NCBI RefSeq assembly: GCF_000210075.1
Contig: NC_021017.1
Span: forward strand, 2,814,678-2,878,677
Source: Bacteroides xylanisolvens XB1A
GTDB lineage: Bacteria > Bacteroidota > Bacteroidia > Bacteroidales > Bacteroidaceae
Direction of reading: 5' to 3'
DNA: 64,000 bases
The notes below the pieces were generated by a model that saw only the letters and a program-made list of their open reading frames with translations, did not search any database and had not been told where the DNA came from. Position 1 is the first letter of the stretch. The number at the start of each line of letters is the position of its first letter. Made by a program: the position numbers and the translations under genes. Positions 1-8,199 of the stretch are shown here, in pieces.

Positions 1-324
1 ATAGAGCAGAAAGGAGAATTTGTGAAACAGAGCGCAACTGCGGTATTTAAATATTGCTATGACGGTACGAATTACGCATATTGGCCGTTGGCAGGTTGTA
101 AGTGGGGTTCCAACGGCGGTAATAATGGCAACAATACAGGATTGGATACCGCTAAGGGTGCCGCTTGCTATTGGTCTAACTCATCGGCTAGCAGTTATGG
201 AAATGACAAGGATCAGGGAGCTACTTCTCTGTATTATAAAGTCTCCGATAAGACCTGGACACATTCCTCCGGTCGTTCTCATGCATTCTCCGTGCGTTGT
301 ATGAAAGATACCGAGAATCGTTGA
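1..324 (+). CDS. C-terminal part of a FISUMP-like surface protein (5' end outside window)
   Basis: The reading frame is open from base 1, so this is the 3' end of a longer gene; the GTG at 22 is only an internal codon. The visible 107 residues are rich in Gly, Asn, Tyr, Trp and Ser and end in RSHAFSVRCMKD before TGA at 322-324. A closing pattern of this kind (an aromatic YW-S-S stretch, then a SLYY strand, then R-S-x-x-F-S-V-R-C-x-K-D) is typical of the FISUMP (Fibrobacter succinogenes major paralogous) domain found at the C-terminus of many Bacteroides surface lipoproteins and fimbrillin-like proteins. No catalytic function can be assigned; a role in cell-surface binding is inferred from family context only. 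What precedes the domain cannot be seen. Confidence 0.6.
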   Translation: MEQKGEFVKQSATAVFKYCYDGTNYAYWPLAGCKWGSNGGNNGNNTGLDTAKGAACYWSNSSASSYGNDKDQGATSLYYKVSDKTWTHSSGRSHAFSVRCMKDTENR

Positions 325-364
325 TTCTCTTCATGGATTCTCTTCATTGAGAATATGAAATAGA

Positions 365-429
365 ATTCCCCGTTATATGAAAGTTTCTGCCTGTCTCCGG
401 ATACAAGGTACTTTCATATAACGGGGAAT
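365..429. terminator. 19-bp perfect inverted repeat, probable terminator or stable hairpin
   Basis: The arms ATTCCCCGTTATATGAAAG (365-383) and its exact complement (411-429) enclose a 27-nt loop. It starts about 40 bp after the stop of the FISUMP-like gene, so it is well placed to end that transcript, and it is followed by a TGTTCTGTTTTT tract. The long AT-containing arms and large loop are unusual for a simple Rho-independent terminator. A DNA-level role (protein-binding dyad or recombination site) cannot be excluded, although a spacer of 27 bp is too short to be an invertible promoter. Confidence 0.5.
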
Positions 430-576
430 CTGTTCTGTTTTTAAGATATTCACGAAAAAAGGAAAGAAAGAAAAGGGCCAAACAGAAAATAAACTGCATG
501 AACAATTGCAAGAATATGCATTATCTCTCTTTATCTTGTATTTATTTCCTTGAAATATGCACGATATGGTGTAACT

Positions 577-664
577 AAACCATCCGTTTGCCGTAATCAA
601 ACCCTCCGTTTGGTTTAAACAAACCGTCCGTTTGCTATAATCAAACCATCGGTTTCTTTTAAAG
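577..664. repeat. 22-bp-period palindrome array A1 (CAAAC-N5-GTTTG type)
   Basis: Four consecutive 22-bp units begin at 577, 599, 621 and 643. Each carries an interrupted palindrome of about 15 bp of the form (T/C)AAAC-N5-GTTT(G/C), with N5 being CATCC-like (CATCC, CCTCC, CGTCC, CATCG), separated by 7-nt spacers that are not conserved (CCGTAAT, GTTTAAA, CTATAAT). It is noncoding. The same period and dyad geometry recur with other sequences at 18691, 19014, 30746 and 61815. Function unknown; a protein-binding array on one face of the helix or a series of RNA hairpins are both possible. Confidence 0.8.
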
Positions 665-991
665 GAAGCTAAACTTGGTTTTTGAAGAGGATATATTGAG
701 CTGGTTTGTCTTTTTCTACTGCCTATTTATAAATAGCAATCTGATATATCCTTTGTGATATGATAGCTATTTATGCTTTTGATTAACTGCTTTTATTGTA
801 ACTTGTTTGCTAATAATGCCTATTTTGTGTTATTTGCGAAATCTGTAACTCTAAATGGAGGGCGTTTTTCATGAAGTGCAAGGAAGGGCTCGAAATATAA
901 AGAGCAGGATAGGTAAAATATACAATTCTTCATGTTGGCACTTCTTTCAGCAATCAATGTCTTTCCTTTATAAGCATGTATCTCTTTTAAA

Positions 992-1131
992 TCACCATAT
1001 ATGGTGAAAAGCATGATAGTATGCTTTAATACTATGCTATTTATGTGCAAATTCACTGTATATGGTGAATTTACTTGTTTTTATACTAAAAAGATTCTAT
1101 CTTTGTGAGAAAGTTTCTATATATGGTGAAT
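992..1131. promoter_or_regulatory. Three putative HipB operator boxes (TATGGTGAA)
   Basis: Box 1 at 992-1007 is a perfect palindrome, TCACCATATATGGTGA. Box 2 at 1051-1070 is the same dyad with four mismatched positions. Box 3 at about 1113-1131 keeps only the right half, TATATGGTGAA, and ends directly before the ATG of the HTH gene at 1133. Boxes 2 and 3 bracket the predicted promoter (1075-1105), the layout expected for autorepression by the HipB-like protein, as known for hipBA operons. Spacing between box centres is about 61 and 60 bp. Binding by HipB is inferred, not shown. Confidence 0.6.
1075..1105 (+). promoter_or_regulatory. Bacteroides promoter for the hip operon
   Basis: A perfect -7 element, TATCTTTG (TAnnTTTG), lies at 1098-1105, with a TTG at 1075-1077 about 20 bp upstream as the -33 element. 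The start codon of the HTH gene is 28 bp downstream of the -7 box, giving a very short leader that overlaps operator box 3. Confidence 0.6.
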
Positions 1132-1132
1132 T

Positions 1133-1327
1133 ATGGATTTAATAGAGATAGGAAAACATATTCGCGAAAGGCGTAAGGAGTTGGGGTTGGATCAGTCTAC
1201 GTTGGCCACTCTTGCAGGAATAGGGATTAACGCTTTGGTCCGCTTGGAACGTGGAAGTGGTAATCCCCGCTTCGATGTTCTTTTTAATGTCCTGAAAACT
1301 TTAGGACTTAGTATTCATATTCAATAA
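1133..1327 (+). CDS. hipB: HipB-like XRE-family HTH antitoxin/repressor
   Basis: A 64-residue protein made almost entirely of one XRE-type helix-turn-helix: the IGKHIRERRKELGL helix, then DQSTLATLAGIGINALVRLERG as the HTH proper, and a closing segment in which LFNVLKTLGLSIHI forms the last helix and strand. Short HipB proteins of this type bind the toxin kinase and repress their own operon. The gene is first in a three-gene operon, 11 bp before the HipA N-terminal-domain gene, and has three operator-like boxes upstream. It lacks the C-terminal tail that lengthens E. coli HipB. Family assignment is firm; that it represses this operon is inferred from the operator boxes. Confidence 0.85.
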   Translation: MDLIEIGKHIRERRKELGLDQSTLATLAGIGINALVRLERGSGNPRFDVLFNVLKTLGLSIHIQ

Positions 1328-1338
1328 TAGACACACAT

Positions 1339-1662
1339 ATGAGTCGATCTGCCAAAGTCTATATAAAAGGTGTTTATGCCGGTCTGTTAACAGAAATAGA
1401 TCGTGAACACTATTCATTCTGTTATGATACGGACTATTATAATAATCCACAACTCCCAGCTGTCTCACTGACCATGCCCAAGACACAGCAGGAATATACC
1501 TCTTCCTATCTTTTCCCTGTCTTTTTTAATATGACATCTGAAGGGGATAATCGGATTATTCAAGCTAGAAACCTGCATATTGATGAAGAGGATGATTTTG
1601 GTATTCTTCTGGCTACTGCCCATACAGATACAATCGGAGCAATAACAGTTAAAAGAATGTGA
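1339..1662 (+). CDS. hipS: HipS-like protein (HipA N-subdomain 1 as a separate polypeptide)
   Basis: This 107-residue protein corresponds to the N-terminal subdomain of HipA-type kinases (couple_hipA): the opening strand KVYIKGVYAGLLTE, then YNNPQLPAVSLTMPKTQQEY and LFPVFFNMTSEGDNR, which match the HipA pattern of PxSLxxP followed by F-x-N-L-L-P-E-G. In classical hipBA this domain is fused to the kinase. Here it ends in its own stop at 1660-1662, overlapping the GTG and lying just before the ATG start of the kinase gene. The gene order HTH, N-subdomain, kinase is that of the tripartite HipBST system of enteropathogenic E. coli, where HipS, not HipB, neutralises the HipT kinase. The antitoxin role here is inferred from that parallel. 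Confidence 0.8.
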   Translation: MSRSAKVYIKGVYAGLLTEIDREHYSFCYDTDYYNNPQLPAVSLTMPKTQQEYTSSYLFPVFFNMTSEGDNRIIQARNLHIDEEDDFGILLATAHTDTIGAITVKRM

Positions 1663-1664
1663 TA

Positions 1665-2675
1665 ATGGAAACAGATATTCATATTTGTCCCTCACTTTTA
1701 CGGGAGACTGGCGGAGAAAGCGGATATTCATCCAAAGCCTTGAAGCAGCTTTTTGACGGGAAAAATATATCTTGTGAATTACCTTATAAGCATTTTGACG
1801 ATAATGTCGGTATTGATATCTTCAATAACAATAGCAAACGCATATCTGTTTCAGGAGTCCAGATTAAGTATTCTTTAGTTGCCGATGACGGGATATTGCG
1901 ATTGACCAAAGAGGGAGAACAGGGCGAATTCATATTAAAGCCTGTTCCCAATAATCTCCGTAACAAGGAGTTTTGTCCTGCTAACGAACATTTGACAATG
2001 CAGATAGCTGCGCAAGTATATGGGATTCCGACAGCTCCTAATGGATTATGCTTTTTTCAGGACGGAACCCCTGCTTATTTTGTACGACGTTTTGATTTGT
2101 CGGAGAAAGGAAAGTTACAAAAGGAGGATTTTGCTTCTTTAGCCGGGCTTACCAGGAAAAATGGAGGTTCCGATTATAAATATGACAATCTGGCCTATGA
2201 AGAGTTTGCAAGAATTATAGATAAATACAGCTCTGTCCCCCAAGTGGATAAATTGCGTTTTTTTGAACTTATCTTGTTCAACTTTGTCTATTCTAACGGC
2301 GATGCCCATTTAAAGAACTTTTCTTTATTGGAAGAGAAGAAAGGAAGATTCCGCCTATCTCCTGCTTACGATTTATTGAATACTCATCTCCATATAAACG
2401 ATGGTATCTTTGCCATGAGCAAAGGTTTGTTTGTTAATCCTGAACCGGATTATTTCGGTGGTGCATCAGCGGTTACTGGGAAGACTTTTTATCACTTTGG
2501 CTTAAAAATAGGTCTACCCGAGCGTTTGGTAAACTCTTGTCTCGAAAAATATAGTAAGATATATGAATTGACTGATCAACTGATTGAACATTCTTTTCTC
2601 TCTAAAGAATTGAAAAAGCAATATAGACTTATGTATAAGTCAAGAGTCGGGAGCTATCTTAGTGTTATTGAGTAA
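1665..2675 (+). CDS. hipT: HipT-like serine/threonine kinase toxin
   Basis: About 336 residues with the HipA kinase core. Counting from the GTG at 1659 (two residues more than from the ATG at 1665): a Gly-rich loop RISVSGVQIKYSL with Ser63 and Ser65, ATP-binding Lys94 in FILKP, the catalytic loop NGDAHLKNF with Asp215 and Asn220, and metal-binding Asp238 in SPAYDLL. In characterised HipT the two serines of the S-x-S motif in this loop are autophosphorylated; the motif here is S-V-S. HipT of E. coli phosphorylates tryptophanyl-tRNA synthetase; the target here is unknown. It is coupled to the hipS gene: ATG at 1665 or GTG at 1659 both fit, and I prefer ATG. The operon ends in a hairpin overlapping the stop codon. 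Confidence 0.85.
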   Translation: METDIHICPSLLRETGGESGYSSKALKQLFDGKNISCELPYKHFDDNVGIDIFNNNSKRISVSGVQIKYSLVADDGILRLTKEGEQGEFILKPVPNNLRNKEFCPANEHLTMQIAAQVYGIPTAPNGLCFFQDGTPAYFVRRFDLSEKGKLQKEDFASLAGLTRKNGGSDYKYDNLAYEEFARIIDKYSSVPQVDKLRFFELILFNFVYSNGDAHLKNFSLLEEKKGRFRLSPAYDLLNTHLHINDGIFAMSKGLFVNPEPDYFGGASAVTGKTFYHFGLKIGLPERLVNSCLEKYSKIYELTDQLIEHSFLSKELKKQYRLMYKSRVGSYLSVIE

Positions 2676-2702
2676 TAATGTGCACATTATTACTCTTTTT
2701 TT
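2670..2702 (+). terminator. Rho-independent terminator of the hip operon
   Basis: A perfect 26-bp palindrome (13-bp arms, GAGTAATAATGTG and its complement) at 2670-2695 includes the TAA stop of the kinase gene and runs directly into a T-tract. No unpaired loop is encoded, so the RNA stem will open a few central pairs. Confidence 0.8.
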
Positions 2703-2762
2703 ATATTAAGATGAACAAGATCCCCAAAAAGATTTGTCTAACATAAGAATCTGTTCTTTTTG

Positions 2763-3675
2763 TCATTCTTCTTTTCTGTTCCGATAATTGGCCGGTGATG
2801 TTCCCAAATGCGCTTTTACGTATTTCCCGAAAAAGGACTGATTGGGGAAGTTGAACTCTTCCGCAATTTCCTTGATAGACTTTTCCGAACGTTTTAATCG
2901 GTATTTGATATGCTCCACGGTAGTTTCGTTAATCAAATCCAACGGAGTCCTGCCACATGCCTGCTTGATGACTTTCGAGAAATGCTTCGGAGTATAACAA
3001 AGCTCGTTGGCAAAATAACTCACCGAACGGTGCATACCCTTGTCCTTCGATAACAGTTCCATGAACTTCCGCAAAATGTAATTCACCTGTTTGATGCCTT
3101 CTTTCGAACCTTCCGTATTGCCGGCGGCTTCCATTTCCTTGTGAAGCTGTCCCAGCATTTCGCAAAAGATAGCGGAAAAGAGATATTGCATCACTTCTTT
3201 GTGGTAGCAATGAGGCTCATCGTTTATCTTGGCTATAATTAAATCCCGGTAGAATCCGAAGAAAGTTTTATCCTCCCCGTTGCCAACCGACTTCACCGGA
3301 TTGTTGTGGATATGAATGGCAGTATTCCACGTTTTCCTTTTCCATTTTAATAATACGTTGCAGGAAACGGGTAGAGAATCCGGCAAGCCTGACTTTATAT
3401 TTAGGACTAAGCATCGTATGGCTGATAATCGTGTTGGGCAGACCGAGCAGCAGCTCGCCCGCCTGCAACTTATAGGTCCGGTAGTTGACGTCCAGCTGGA
3501 TGCACCCTTCTATACAAACCGCGATGAGAAAACAATTCAGTTTGATTGTATCATTACTATAAGGAGTCCCCTCCAGACTGTTGACTATCGCAAAGTCATC
3601 ATCGATATAATCAAGGACGTGCTGACTGTCCTTAAAATCCTCTATATCCACCGTAATAATGTTCTCTTTTTCCAT
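2763..3675 (-). pseudogene. AraC-family transcriptional regulator, frameshifted
   Basis: Two overlapping minus-strand frames together make one AraC-family regulator of about 300 residues. The first part (from ATG at 3675, preceded by an AAAGGAAAG ribosome-binding site) has a cupin-like sensor domain ending RFLQRIIKMEKE; the second part continues TWNTAIHIHNNPVKSV through to a complete two-HTH DNA-binding domain (SVSYFANELCYTPKHFSKVIKQ and SIKEIAEEFNFPNQSFFGKYVK). Dropping one A from the four-A run complementary to 3332-3335 restores a continuous frame, M-E-K-E-T-W-N-T. As it stands translation ends soon after the sensor domain. The gene is divergent from the efflux operon at 3899 and would be its regulator. 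Either a real inactivating insertion or an assembly error. Confidence 0.75.
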
Positions 3676-3898
3676 GTTCTTTCCTTTTTTACTTTTTGCA
3701 AAGTTGGTGAATAATCGGGAAAACAGAATGTCCCATACTTCTTCAGATTTGTTTGATATGTCGTTTATTGCCAAATAGTTAGCTATAATAAACGTAAATG
3801 GCGAAAATAGGACATTTATGGAGGGAAATTGGTCACTCTTGCCTTGTTCTTTTCTCCTACTTTTGTCCAGGATTTAACAAAAGACCAAAAGAGAAAGT

Positions 3899-5005
3899 AT
3901 GATTACAGTAAGCAAAAAATGGATACGGCTGATAGGGATTGTCGGTTGTACAGTGTGGATGGCATCTTGCAAGCAAGCATCGGATGCGGGAGTGAAATCT
4001 TCTTCTTATGCAGTAATGCAGATAGAAGCGGTGGATAAGGAATTTTCTTCTTCCTATTCGGCGAGCATACGTGGGCGGCAGGATATTGATATTTATCCGC
4101 AGGTGTCGGGAACGATTGAGAAACTCTGTGTGACCGAAGGGCAAAAAGTACGCCGCGGGCAATCGCTTTTCATTATCGACCAAGTACCTTACAAGGCCGC
4201 ACTCAAAACTGCCATTGCCAATGTGGAAGCAACACGTGCCGCACTGGGTACTGCCGAACTGACCTACAAGAGCAACAAAGAACTGTATGCGCAGAAAGTA
4301 GTTTCGGAATTTAGCCTGAAAACGGCCGAGAATTCTTATCTCACCGCCAAAGCTCAACTGTCGCAGGCCGAAGCACAAGAGATCAGTGCCCGCAACAATC
4401 TCTCTTATACCGAGGTGAAAAGTCCCAGTGACGGAGTCGTAGGTGCGTTGCCTTATCGTGCAGGCGCATTGGTAAGTGCCAATATGCCCTATCCGCTTAC
4501 TACGGTCAGCGACAACTCGGATATGTATGTCTATTTCTCCATGACCGAGAATCAGTTGCTTGCCCTCACCCGCCAGTATGGCGACATGGACGAAGCCTTG
4601 AAGAACATGCCGGAAGTGGAATTGCGCCTCAATGATAATTCGGTTTATGATAAGAAAGGTGTCATCGAATCCATCAGCGGCGTCATCGACCGGCAAACGG
4701 GTACTGTGGTGGCGCGCGTGGTGTTTCCCAACGAATCGCGGTTGCTTCATAGCGGAGCCTCGGGCACGGTGGTAGTGCCGAGCATTTATAAAGACTGTAT
4801 CGCCATCCCGCAGACGGCCACCGTGAAGATGCAGGATAAGACGATTGTATATAAGGTAGTGGACGGGAAGGCTGTCTCTACCCTGATAACAGTGGCCGAA
4901 AACAATGACGGACGCGAATATGTGGTGCTGGACGGACTGAAAGCAGGTGATGAAATCGTATCGGAAGGCGCCGGACTGGTGCGCGAAGGCATGCAAGTTA
5001 AATAA
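3899..5005 (+). CDS. RND efflux periplasmic adaptor (membrane fusion protein), lipoprotein
   Basis: A 368-residue adaptor of the AcrA/MexA class. An SPII signal ends in MASC with lipidated Cys24. The lipoyl/barrel-sandwich halves are visible as DIDIYPQVSGTIEKLCVTEGQKVRRGQSLF and later NLSYTEVKSPSDGVVGALPYRAGALV, with the alpha-helical hairpin between them (ATRAALGTAELTYKSNKEL to LTAKAQLSQAEAQEISARN) and a C-terminal beta-barrel and membrane-proximal domain. It links the inner-membrane pump encoded next (14 bp downstream) to an outer-membrane TolC-like channel, whose gene follows but carries a stop. The frameshifted AraC regulator is divergently placed. Substrates cannot be told from sequence. 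Confidence 0.92.
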   Translation: MITVSKKWIRLIGIVGCTVWMASCKQASDAGVKSSSYAVMQIEAVDKEFSSSYSASIRGRQDIDIYPQVSGTIEKLCVTEGQKVRRGQSLFIIDQVPYKAALKTAIANVEATRAALGTAELTYKSNKELYAQKVVSEFSLKTAENSYLTAKAQLSQAEAQEISARNNLSYTEVKSPSDGVVGALPYRAGALVSANMPYPLTTVSDNSDMYVYFSMTENQLLALTRQYGDMDEALKNMPEVELRLNDNSVYDKKGVIESISGVIDRQTGTVVARVVFPNESRLLHSGASGTVVVPSIYKDCIAIPQTATVKMQDKTIVYKVVDGKAVSTLITVAENNDGREYVVLDGLKAGDEIVSEGAGLVREGMQVK

Positions 5006-5019
5006 GAAGGAGACTGATT

Positions 5020-8000
5020 ATGAAAGGAAATATATTTATAAAACGGCCGGTGATGGCTATCTCCATCTCCGTACTGATTCTGGCTATAGGGCTTATTTCG
5101 CTCTTCACGCTGCCGGTGGAGCAATATCCTGACATTGCGCCTCCAACGGTATACGTAACTGCCAGTTATACAGGCGCCGATGCCGAGGCAGTGATGAACA
5201 GTGTCATCATGCCACTGGAGGAGAGTATTAACGGTGTGGAAGACATGATGTACATCAGTTCCAGTGCTTCCAATGCAGGTTTGGCCATTATACAGGTTTA
5301 TTTCAAGCAGGGCACGGACCCCGATATGGCGGCAGTCAACGTGCAGAACCGTGTGGCGAAAGCACAGGGATTGCTTCCGGCTGAAGTAACGAAAGTCGGC
5401 GTCAGCACGATGAAGCGGCAGACCAGCTTCTTGCAGATTGGTGCTTTGGTCTGCACGGACGGTCGATACGATCAGACGTTCCTCGCCAATTATCTGGACA
5501 TCAACGTTATTCCGCAGATTAAACGTATCGAAGGAGTGGGAGACGTGATGGAGCTGGGTGATACATACAGTATGCGTATCTGGCTGAAACCGGAACGAAT
5601 GGCGCAATACGGACTGGTTCCGTCGGACATTACCGCCATATTGGGTGAGCAGAACATTGAAGCTCCCACTGGTGCATTGGGCGAGAGCTCGAAGAATGTT
5701 TTCCAGTTTACGATGAAATATCGCGGACGCCTCAAAAGCGTGGAAGAATTCCAGAACACGGTTGTCCGTTCGCGCGAAGACGGTTCGATACTTCGCCTGC
5801 AAGATGTGGCAGAGGTGGAACTGGGTACGATGACGTATAGTTTCCGCAGTGAGATGGACAGTCAGCCTGCCGTTCTTTATATGATATTCCAGACAGCCGG
5901 TTCCAATGCCACCGCTGTCAACAAAGAAATCACTACGCAGATAGAGCGAATGGAGAAGAATCTGCCGGAAGGAACGGAATTCGTCACGATGATGAGTTCG
6001 AACGACTTCCTTTTCGCTTCCATACACAATGTGGTGGAGACGCTGATTATTGCCATCATTCTGGTCATCCTCGTGGTCTATTTCTTCTTGCAGGATCTGA
6101 AGAGTACGCTGATTCCCTCCATCTCTATCATTGTGTCGTTGGTGGGTACGTTTGCCTGTCTGGTGGCTGCGGGTTTCAGTCTGAACATCCTGACACTGTT
6201 TGCGCTGGTGCTTGCCATCGGTACGGTGGTGGATGATGCCATTGTGGTGGTGGAGGCCGTGCAATCTAAGTTCGATGCCGGATATAAGTCTCCTTACCTT
6301 GCCACGAAAGATGCAATGGGCGACGTGACGATGGCTATTGTTTCTTGTACCTGTGTATTTATGGCTGTGTTTATTCCCGTTACATTTATGGGAGGAACTT
6401 CGGGCGTGTTCTATACACAGTTCGGTATCACAATGGCAACTGCCGTAGGTATCTCCATGATTTCGGCCTTGACGCTTTGTCCTGCTTTGTGCGCCATCAT
6501 GATGCGTCCGTCGGACGGAACCAAGAGCGCTAAGAGTATTAACGGACGGGTACGCGCTGCGTATAATGCTTCGTTCAATGCCGTATTGGGTAAATATAAG
6601 AGAGGTGTGATGTTCTTCATCCGCCATCGCTGGATGGTGTGGACTTCACTGGCTGTTGCCGTTGCTTTGCTGGTTTACCTGATGAGTACCACTAAAACGG
6701 GACTTGTGCCGCAGGAAGACCAAGGTGTCATTATGGTGAATGTCAGCATTTCACCGGGAAGCACGCTCGAAGAAACCACGAAAGTGATGGACCGCCTGGA
6801 AAATATCCTGAAAGATACGCCCGAAATAGAACACTACGCCCGCGTAGCAGGATATGGACTGATATCCGGTCAGGGAACTTCGTACGGTACGATCATTATC
6901 CGCCTGAAAGACTGGAGCGAACGAAAGGGCAAGGAGCATAGCTCGGATGCTGTGGTGTCCCGCCTCAACGGACAATTCCAGGCGATAAAGGAAGCGCAGG
7001 TATTCAGCTTCCAGCCTGCCATGATTCCGGGTTACGGTATGGGTAACTCCCTCGAACTGAACCTTCAGGACATGACGGGTGGAGAATTGGCTACGTTCTA
7101 TGAAGCGGCTATACAGTTCCTTGGTGCTCTGAACGAGCGTCCGGAGGTAGCGATGGCTTATACATCGTATGCTATCAACTTCCCGCAGATATCGGTGGAA
7201 GTGGATGCTGCCAAATGTAAGCGTGCAGGAATTTCGCCGAGTGCGGTGCTCGATGCGGTGGGCAGTTATTGTGGTGGCGCGTATATCTCCAACTATAACC
7301 AGTATGGTAAAGTATATCGTGTGATGATGCAGGCTTCGCCTGAATACCGCCTCGACGAGCAGGCGCTGAATAATATGTTTGTACGCAATGGTACGCAGAT
7401 GGCTCCGGTGAGCCAGTTCGTGACGCTGAAGCAAGTGCTGGGACCGGAAACGGCCAACCGTTTCAATCTTTACAGCACCATCACCGCCAATGTGAATCCT
7501 GCCGACGGTTACTCCTCCGGCGAGGTGCAGAAAGTGATTGAAGAAGTGGCTGCACAGTCTTTGCCGGCCGGCTACGGATATGAATATGGTGGTATGGCAC
7601 GCGAAGAAGCAAGTAGCGGTGGTGCGCAGACGGTTTTCATTTACGCCATCTGTATCTTCCTTATCTATCTGATTCTGGCCTGTCTTTATGAGAGTTTCCT
7701 CATACCGTTTGCCGTTATCTTCTCCGTGCCGTTCGGGCTGATGGGATCGTTCCTTTTCGCCAAAATACTCGGGTTGGAGAATAATATCTATCTGCAGACG
7801 GGTGTGATTATGTTGATCGGTTTGCTGGCTAAGACAGCCATTCTGATTACGGAGTACGCCATAGAACGTCGCCGCAAGGGAATGGGTATCGTGGAGTCTG
7901 CCTACTCTGCCGCACAAGTCCGCTTGCGTCCTATCCTGATGACGGTGTTGACAATGATCTTCGGTATGCTTCCGCTGATGTTTTCCTCCGGTGCAGGTGC

Positions 8001-8199
8001 CAATGGCAACAGTTCGTTGGGTACGGGTGTTGTGGGCGGTATGGCTGTCGGGACACTGGCATTGCTCTTTGTCGTTCCGGTTTTCTACATCATCTTTGAG
8101 TTTTTGCAGGAGAAAATCCGTAAACCGATGGAAGAGGAACCAGATGTGCAGGTGCTTTTAGAGAAAGAAAAGAGTGAAGTTGAACGCGAACGTAAATAA
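5020..8199 (+). CDS. RND multidrug efflux permease (AcrB/MexB family, HAE1)
   Basis: 1059 residues, the full length of HAE1-type proton-driven drug pumps. The N-terminus (IFIKRPVMAISISVLILAIGLISL then LPVEQYPDIAPPTVYVTASYTGADAEAV) is diagnostic. The fourth membrane segment carries the paired proton-relay aspartates in GTVVDDAIVVVEA (Asp405, Asp406). The second half repeats the architecture, with YAICIFLIYLILACLYESFLIPFAVI and the closing LRPILMTVLTMIFGMLPLM segments. It forms a tripartite efflux system with the adaptor upstream and the TolC-like protein downstream, whose ATG begins at the base after this stop codon. The gene itself is intact; whether the pump works depends on the damaged channel gene or on another channel. 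Confidence 0.95.
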   Translation: MKGNIFIKRPVMAISISVLILAIGLISLFTLPVEQYPDIAPPTVYVTASYTGADAEAVMNSVIMPLEESINGVEDMMYISSSASNAGLAIIQVYFKQGTDPDMAAVNVQNRVAKAQGLLPAEVTKVGVSTMKRQTSFLQIGALVCTDGRYDQTFLANYLDINVIPQIKRIEGVGDVMELGDTYSMRIWLKPERMAQYGLVPSDITAILGEQNIEAPTGALGESSKNVFQFTMKYRGRLKSVEEFQNTVVRSREDGSILRLQDVAEVELGTMTYSFRSEMDSQPAVLYMIFQTAGSNATAVNKEITTQIERMEKNLPEGTEFVTMMSSNDFLFASIHNVVETLIIAIILVILVVYFFLQDLKSTLIPSISIIVSLVGTFACLVAAGFSLNILTLFALVLAIGTVVDDAIVVVEAVQSKFDAGYKSPYLATKDAMGDVTMAIVSCTCVFMAVFIPVTFMGGTSGVFYTQFGITMATAVGISMISALTLCPALCAIMMRPSDGTKSAKSINGRVRAAYNASFNAVLGKYKRGVMFFIRHRWMVWTSLAVAVALLVYLMSTTKTGLVPQEDQGVIMVNVSISPGSTLEETTKVMDRLENILKDTPEIEHYARVAGYGLISGQGTSYGTIIIRLKDWSERKGKEHSSDAVVSRLNGQFQAIKEAQVFSFQPAMIPGYGMGNSLELNLQDMTGGELATFYEAAIQFLGALNERPEVAMAYTSYAINFPQISVEVDAAKCKRAGISPSAVLDAVGSYCGGAYISNYNQYGKVYRVMMQASPEYRLDEQALNNMFVRNGTQMAPVSQFVTLKQVLGPETANRFNLYSTITANVNPADGYSSGEVQKVIEEVAAQSLPAGYGYEYGGMAREEASSGGAQTVFIYAICIFLIYLILACLYESFLIPFAVIFSVPFGLMGSFLFAKILGLENNIYLQTGVIMLIGLLAKTAILITEYAIERRRKGMGIVESAYSAAQVRLRPILMTVLTMIFGMLPLMFSSGAGANGNSSLGTGVVGGMAVGTLALLFVVPVFYIIFEFLQEKIRKPMEEEPDVQVLLEKEKSEVERERK

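Larger units (their letters stand above)
325..1132. other. 800-bp intergenic region upstream of the hip operon
   Basis: No convincing gene is present; the short open frames on either strand have no Bacteroides-like coding character. The region holds a 19-bp perfect inverted repeat (365-429), a 22-bp-period palindrome array (577-664), a 14-bp perfect palindrome CTATTTATAAATAG (723-736), and three copies of a TATGGTGAA operator box (992-1131) around a -7/-33 promoter (1075-1105) that serves the hip operon. The stretch from about 740 to 990 is AT-rich with nothing further recognised. Confidence 0.6.

Noticed and set aside
365..429. Invertible promoter flanked by inverted repeats, as in Bacteroides capsule loci
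   Set aside because: The spacer between arms is only 27 bp and holds no complete promoter; no invertase gene is nearby.
577..664. CRISPR array
   Set aside because: Units are 22 bp in total with 7-nt spacers and degenerate dyads; there are no long unique spacers and no cas genes in the window.
820..1056. 78-codon minus-strand frame upstream of the hip operon
   Set aside because: It crosses the perfect HipB-like operator at 992-1007 and has no protein-like features.
4786..6627. 613-codon minus-strand frame within the efflux operon
   Set aside because: It is antisense to the adaptor and RND genes, His/Arg-rich in the manner of a shadow frame, and has no domain signal.
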